Source of the DNA: Corythucha ciliata
Taxonomy: Eukaryota > Arthropoda > Insecta > Hemiptera > Tingidae
Length of the DNA: 64,000 nt
Direction of reading: 5' to 3'
Assembly (NCBI GenBank): GCA_038030265.1
Contig: CM075942.1
Span: 12,606,029-12,670,028, forward strand
Shown: piece after piece, positions 59,801 to 64,000 of the stretch
Layout: each line of letters opens with the position of its first letter
Numbering within the stretch: the stretch's first letter is position 1
Notes under the pieces: model-generated
What the model was told of the DNA's origin: nothing
The model's input: only the letters and a program-made list of their open reading frames with translations
The model's database searches: none
Translations under genes and position numbers: made by a program

Positions 59801-61130
59801 TCTAAGGATTTTACACTTTGAAATATCGAATTTGGAGAGTCTGGCTTAATTGCGTAAACAAATTACGCAGGTTTGGCTTTTTCAAACGGCAATTTCGAGT
59901 ATTTGGCTCAACCAAAAAAGCAAATACTGTGATTTTGTCACGTTCAAAAGCCTATTTCGCGAGATTTCTCTCATTCGAAAATGTCATTTTACGGATTGAC
60001 GTATTCAAATATACAATTTCAGTGAACTGGCTCTTTCAACCACCAATATTTGACAGGTTTCTCTTTCTATAAACTGTAAACGCTAATTCGCAACTATGAT
60101 ACGAGTATTTAGAAAAATATTGAGAAAACGCCGACTCGTGGTCTCTCGGGGCGACTTCACGACTAAATGGAGCAAAAGCGTTACCTAATTCATGAAAATG
60201 CGTGTAAAATTACAAATCGTTGCTAAAATGTTTTAAAAAACGCTAATTCGCGGATCTATTTGAGAAAATCCGCTAATACGTGGTGGAAACTACTTGAGAA
60301 AAATCATCAAAGTCCCAAATAACAATGAGTTAAGGCACTCAACCGCCGCTAAATTTTAGAAGGAGCGCTAATTCAAAGCGACAATTTGAGAATGAGCGCT
60401 CATTCGCAGGAAACATGCAAATAAATCCTAATGCGTGGATCAATATGCGAAAATCCGCTAATCAACGTCTAAAATTAAATAAAAGTGATAATTATCGGTT
60501 AAAATTGAGAAATAATTCGTGGCTAAAATGACATAAGGGCTTATACGGGCGGCAAAAATTAAAGAAAAGCCGAAAAATTAAAGAAAAAAAAAGAAAATTG
60601 AGAAAAAACTCGAATTCGCGGATTGTATTTTGCGAAAATCCACTAATTTGTGGCCAAAACAGAAAAATGTCCAACTCCGATTTAAAATTTAGATAAAACG
60701 CTAATAATTCGCCGCTAAACTTTGAGAAAATGCGCTAACTCAGCCAAATTGAGAAAAGCGAAATTTCGTATGCCTAAAAAGTAAAAAAAACAAAAAACAA
60801 ACAAACAAGAAAACGCTAACTCGCACCTACAATTAGGGGAAACCGCTGACTTCCGGCTTTTAGTGATAACGCGCTGATTCGCAGTTAAAGAAAAAACTGT
60901 TGACTCACAGCTAAAGTTGAAATAGAACGTTCATTCGCGGAAAACGCATTGAGAAAGTTCCCTTATTCACGGCTAAAATTGTGCGCATGCGGTAACATCT
61001 GGCTGAAATTAGGACATTTTTTGTGGCTAACATTGAAAAAAAAAAAAAAAAACGCAAATTCACGGCCATAACTAAGAAAACGCTAATTAGCAGTACTCGT
61101 AGATAGAGGCAAGTTCGTGGCTAATTGCTC
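59800..61130 (+). repeat. Degenerate ~30-bp arrays: family 3 then family 1 forward
   Basis: 59800-60070 carries family-3 blocks (GGCTTTTTCAAACGGCAATTT and relatives). From about 60070 to 61130 the units are family 1 (TTGAGAAAA, CGCTAATTCGCGG). The two families abut with no spacer. Confidence 0.8.
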
Positions 61131-64000
61131 TGAAGTCGAGAAAATCGTCGTAAACGAACAACATCGTCAAAAGTTTAGTTTTAAGTCCCCCCCCCCTTTC
61201 ACATCACCTTTGTCTATGAACCACGTGCGTCTCAATATCAAAACACTTCGGGAAAAATTGTCAAAATCGTGGAAATTGGTGAGTTTTGAAGAAAGGAAAC
61301 AAAGAAAGAAGAAGAAGAAGAAAAAGTAAAAAAGTTCAATAGCATCTTCCCATTTGCCTTAGCATTTCGACAGGGCTGGTTGCGTGCCGCAATGCATCGT
61401 TGTCGCAGGGGCTTTCAAACCACGTCTGTTGCAAGTTGAAATACTCAAAAAAATGTCCCGAAATCTTAAAAACTGCCCACTTAACCTCTGAAGTGACTAA
61501 TCGCGTTATTCTATTCTCTTCGTACTCCACCACTGTTTGAACACAACGGATTATACTCCCGGAAAAAAAACCTAAAAATATAATTAACATTAATTACACG
61601 GTGTGTGATTTACGGCAAAAAATAATTACTCCACTAAATAGCACCCCAGAAAAATAATAATTAGTCATTCTTGTCGAAATCGTCCACAAAACCCTTGGCA
61701 CGAAATCGAGAGTGCGACTCTATACCCAAGAAGAAGAGTGCGATGGGGAAGAGCGAGGAAAAGGCTTAACGTGACTCCCACAATTCAACCTCTTCTTGCT
61801 CACTCCTCCACTTCCACATGGCCCTTCAACACGTATTAATCGCACCTGAGGCTTAATTAATTAAATCCCTCTAATGGGGGTAATTAGTATTATTCCACCT
61901 GCGTAAAACTTGATTTATCGCTATTTAAAGGATTGTCGATCGTGAAAAAAAAAAAAGCGCGTCTTAGCGGGGGCGGGAGATGGCAATTAGCTGGAAGCCG
62001 TGGCATCTATAATTTTTCCAGGGACCGTGATTTAAACGATGTACTATGCCCAGGTGAATTTAGTTTTTGAGCTTGCGAGGGTTCAATCGTCAAATGCATA
62101 GCGAATATTCGGTTACTGGGGCTAAAGAATTAAAACTTGTTCTGGCCTACCAGAGGGACCAGTCACGGGTCCAGTGATGTGGATGGGAGGGGGGTAATTA
62201 AATCCTGCATTAGCCCAGCGTCGGCCAATACATCGGAGAAAAAGCAGAGTGAACGACACCTATGTGAGACGTTTTCGGTGCTGCAAGCCATTGCTGATTT
62301 GCAGGTGAGAAGGGCTCCCCCCCCCCTTTGTGTGCTAATTTCAAACAAATTTCTTCTAATATGAATTTCTTCAAAATCTCCAATAAATTGCTTACTAAAA
62401 GAGAACAATTGGCTAATTTCATTACTTACGCGTCATGTCCTAACTCTGATGAACTTCCAAGGCATACTGTGGCCCTCAACTTCTTTAAGGGATCTTTCTT
62501 TTTTTTTTTGTTACCTGCATGAAGGGCAGTACCGTTAACTTTGTTTGAATTGTTACGCGAAAAGAACCCCGAATAAGTCTCTTTACCTTTTTATTTGTCT
62601 CCGCTTTAAAAAAGTGACCTTCGAATTGAACCCTCCACGGTGATATATTGAAGGGAGGGCAGTTACCTTTTTTTACCTTCGTTTTCTTTCTCTTTTTCCC
62701 AGGAATGGTTTACACGAAACAAGTACTTACCTTATTTCACCTTAAAATCTGTTACATATTATCTTCCCCGAACAAATTTATTTTCTCCCTCGTTAATTGA
62801 ATTGCCCCACAAGAATAAGCTATTAAGTTGTGATTTAAAGCAATTGCGCTTTGACGTGACGCCCCAACATGACCATTCAACAGGGTTTAAGTGAGTTTCA
62901 GGATGAAAGGCCCAGTCCATGGGCGCTATGCTCTTCCTTTCACTTGCCCCCCACCCACACCCCACCCAACACAACCAAAAGCATTCCTTTATCATAGAGA
63001 TTTGATACTGATAGCCTCTTGTCATGGAATTATTTAAAAGCTGCGAATGTTCATTTTCTCCCCCCCTCCTCTGCGTCGCGTTTATTCATGTGTACCACGC
63101 TCTTGTGTACAGTTTATACCTGTGTTTTACGACTTGTCGAACGATACATGTCTGATTGTTACGTGTAGGGGCTGCAGGGGGGAGTGTTCAATCAGCTGGT
63201 CCGTTGACAAAGTATGCTTCCTCGGTGTTTTAAGTCTTTTAAAAAAAACAAAAAAAATAGGCAGTATATCATAAAGGAACAATAAAAAATATGAGAAAAA
63301 ATTTCATAAAAAAGAATGAAAAATTGTACTATGCTGTGAAAAATGCGATTTTATAAGTGAAACTGGGCCGACCCACGTGGTTGTGTGTGTTTTTTGGGGT
63401 TTGGGTGTTTGTCACATTGAAGGCGGGGGGTTGGGAGTGTTAGAGTTTATAAAATGCTGAAGTGCAGGGGACCCCGAAATAGGAGTATGAGAAGCATGGA
63501 GAAGAGATCTCTCTTCTCGCGTTTAGAGTATGACGTATGGTTTTGAAGTTTTCTCTCGGTATTGTAGCCCTGATCGCAACGTCACAAGCATTGTACAATG
63601 GGTCATCGCGCATCCCTCACACCCTTTTTACTCGCGTGGAAACAAATCAACGTCAGTAAAATAATGGCTGAAGGTTTGAATAGTGCGAGGGGGTGGTGGG
63701 GGACAGTGTGTGTGATAGTATGAGTGGGGAAGGGGTGCCCTTCAAACTCGCAGACTGAACGGTTCAAGAAGGGTGGGGAGGGGAGTCACTATTGGGTCCA
63801 TCCTTCTCTTTTTCCAGTTTTTTAACCCCCTTCAACCCATTACTCTTTGGGGTTTTTTATTATTATCGTACATAAACCTTTGGCCCGGAATCAACAGTTC
63901 ACACTAATGCTCTAAATTTTATTCAATGTATGCACCTTGGATCTTATTCAAAATGCCTCCCCCTCACACATCATTCCAGCCTTGGAGGCTAATTAATTAA
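61131..64000. other. Plain intron sequence to window edge
   Basis: No arrays. A GAA-rich stretch lies at about 61300-61325 and C runs near 61189 and 62321. Open frames are short and unlike known proteins. No homeobox is present. Confidence 0.55.

Larger units (their letters stand above)
27912..64000 (+). other. Ubx: Ubx intron 1 (donor at left, continues past window)
   Basis: The donor GTAAG begins at 27912. No translated stretch to the right edge shows a homeodomain or the short linker that normally follows YPWM, so the acceptor exon lies beyond the window and the intron exceeds 36 kb. Very long Ubx introns that hold enhancers are known in insects. What fills this one is listed separately: degenerate ~30-bp arrays, foldback elements, tandem duplications and long plain AT-rich stretches. 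Confidence 0.85.

Overview
The window is eukaryotic and comes from an arthropod Hox cluster. Its anchor is the first coding exon of Ultrabithorax (Ubx) on the + strand at 27260-27911. It opens with MNSYFEQ, carries the QDSPYDAS, CTPD and NHTFYPWMAIA blocks, and ends at a splice donor one base into the glycine codon after the YPWM motif, as in other arthropod Ubx genes. The exon's make-up (short, His-rich and Ala-rich, with KDLWQS) looks more crustacean-like than insect-like to me. That is an impression from memory, not a search result.

Layout. 1-15.8 kb is gene-poor DNA. It holds a 138-bp near-perfect hairpin (3359-3496) and a very large structure of degenerate ~30-bp repeats whose orientation flips near 7.3 kb (about 4080-11650), with a GC-rich interspersed element near each outer side in opposite orientation. 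15.8-16.7 kb holds the only other convincing protein gene: a compact three-exon minus-strand gene of 234 codons that I do not recognise. 17-20 kb has more degenerate arrays. A GC-rich candidate exon lies at 20923-21038. A foldback element lies at 24787-25297. About 26.2-27.2 kb is the presumed Ubx promoter and leader region. It has GA repeats, a GC-rich block and three TTTAT(G/C)G motifs at exact 11-bp spacing.

From 27912 to the right edge I see no homeobox, so the window appears to be entirely inside a Ubx intron of more than 36 kb. That intron holds further ~30-bp arrays (30.5-32.6, 39.1-42.1, 47.5-48.5, 53.1-55.7 and 59.8-61.1 kb). It also holds a 2.1-kb direct duplication with a third remnant, a 358-bp tandem repeat with ABAB higher-order structure, a nested pair of foldback elements, a 572-bp tandem duplication and a candidate 76-nt cassette exon.

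No transposase, reverse transcriptase, rRNA, tRNA, CRISPR or bacterial-type operon was seen. Because Hox genes are transcribed in one direction, the left side should face abd-A and the right side should lead to the Ubx homeobox exon and then Antp. The most unusual aspect is the amount and variety of related ~30-bp repeat arrays around and inside a Hox gene. One family repeats a GCCAT core and another a TAAT core in most units. A regulatory role for them is only a hypothesis.
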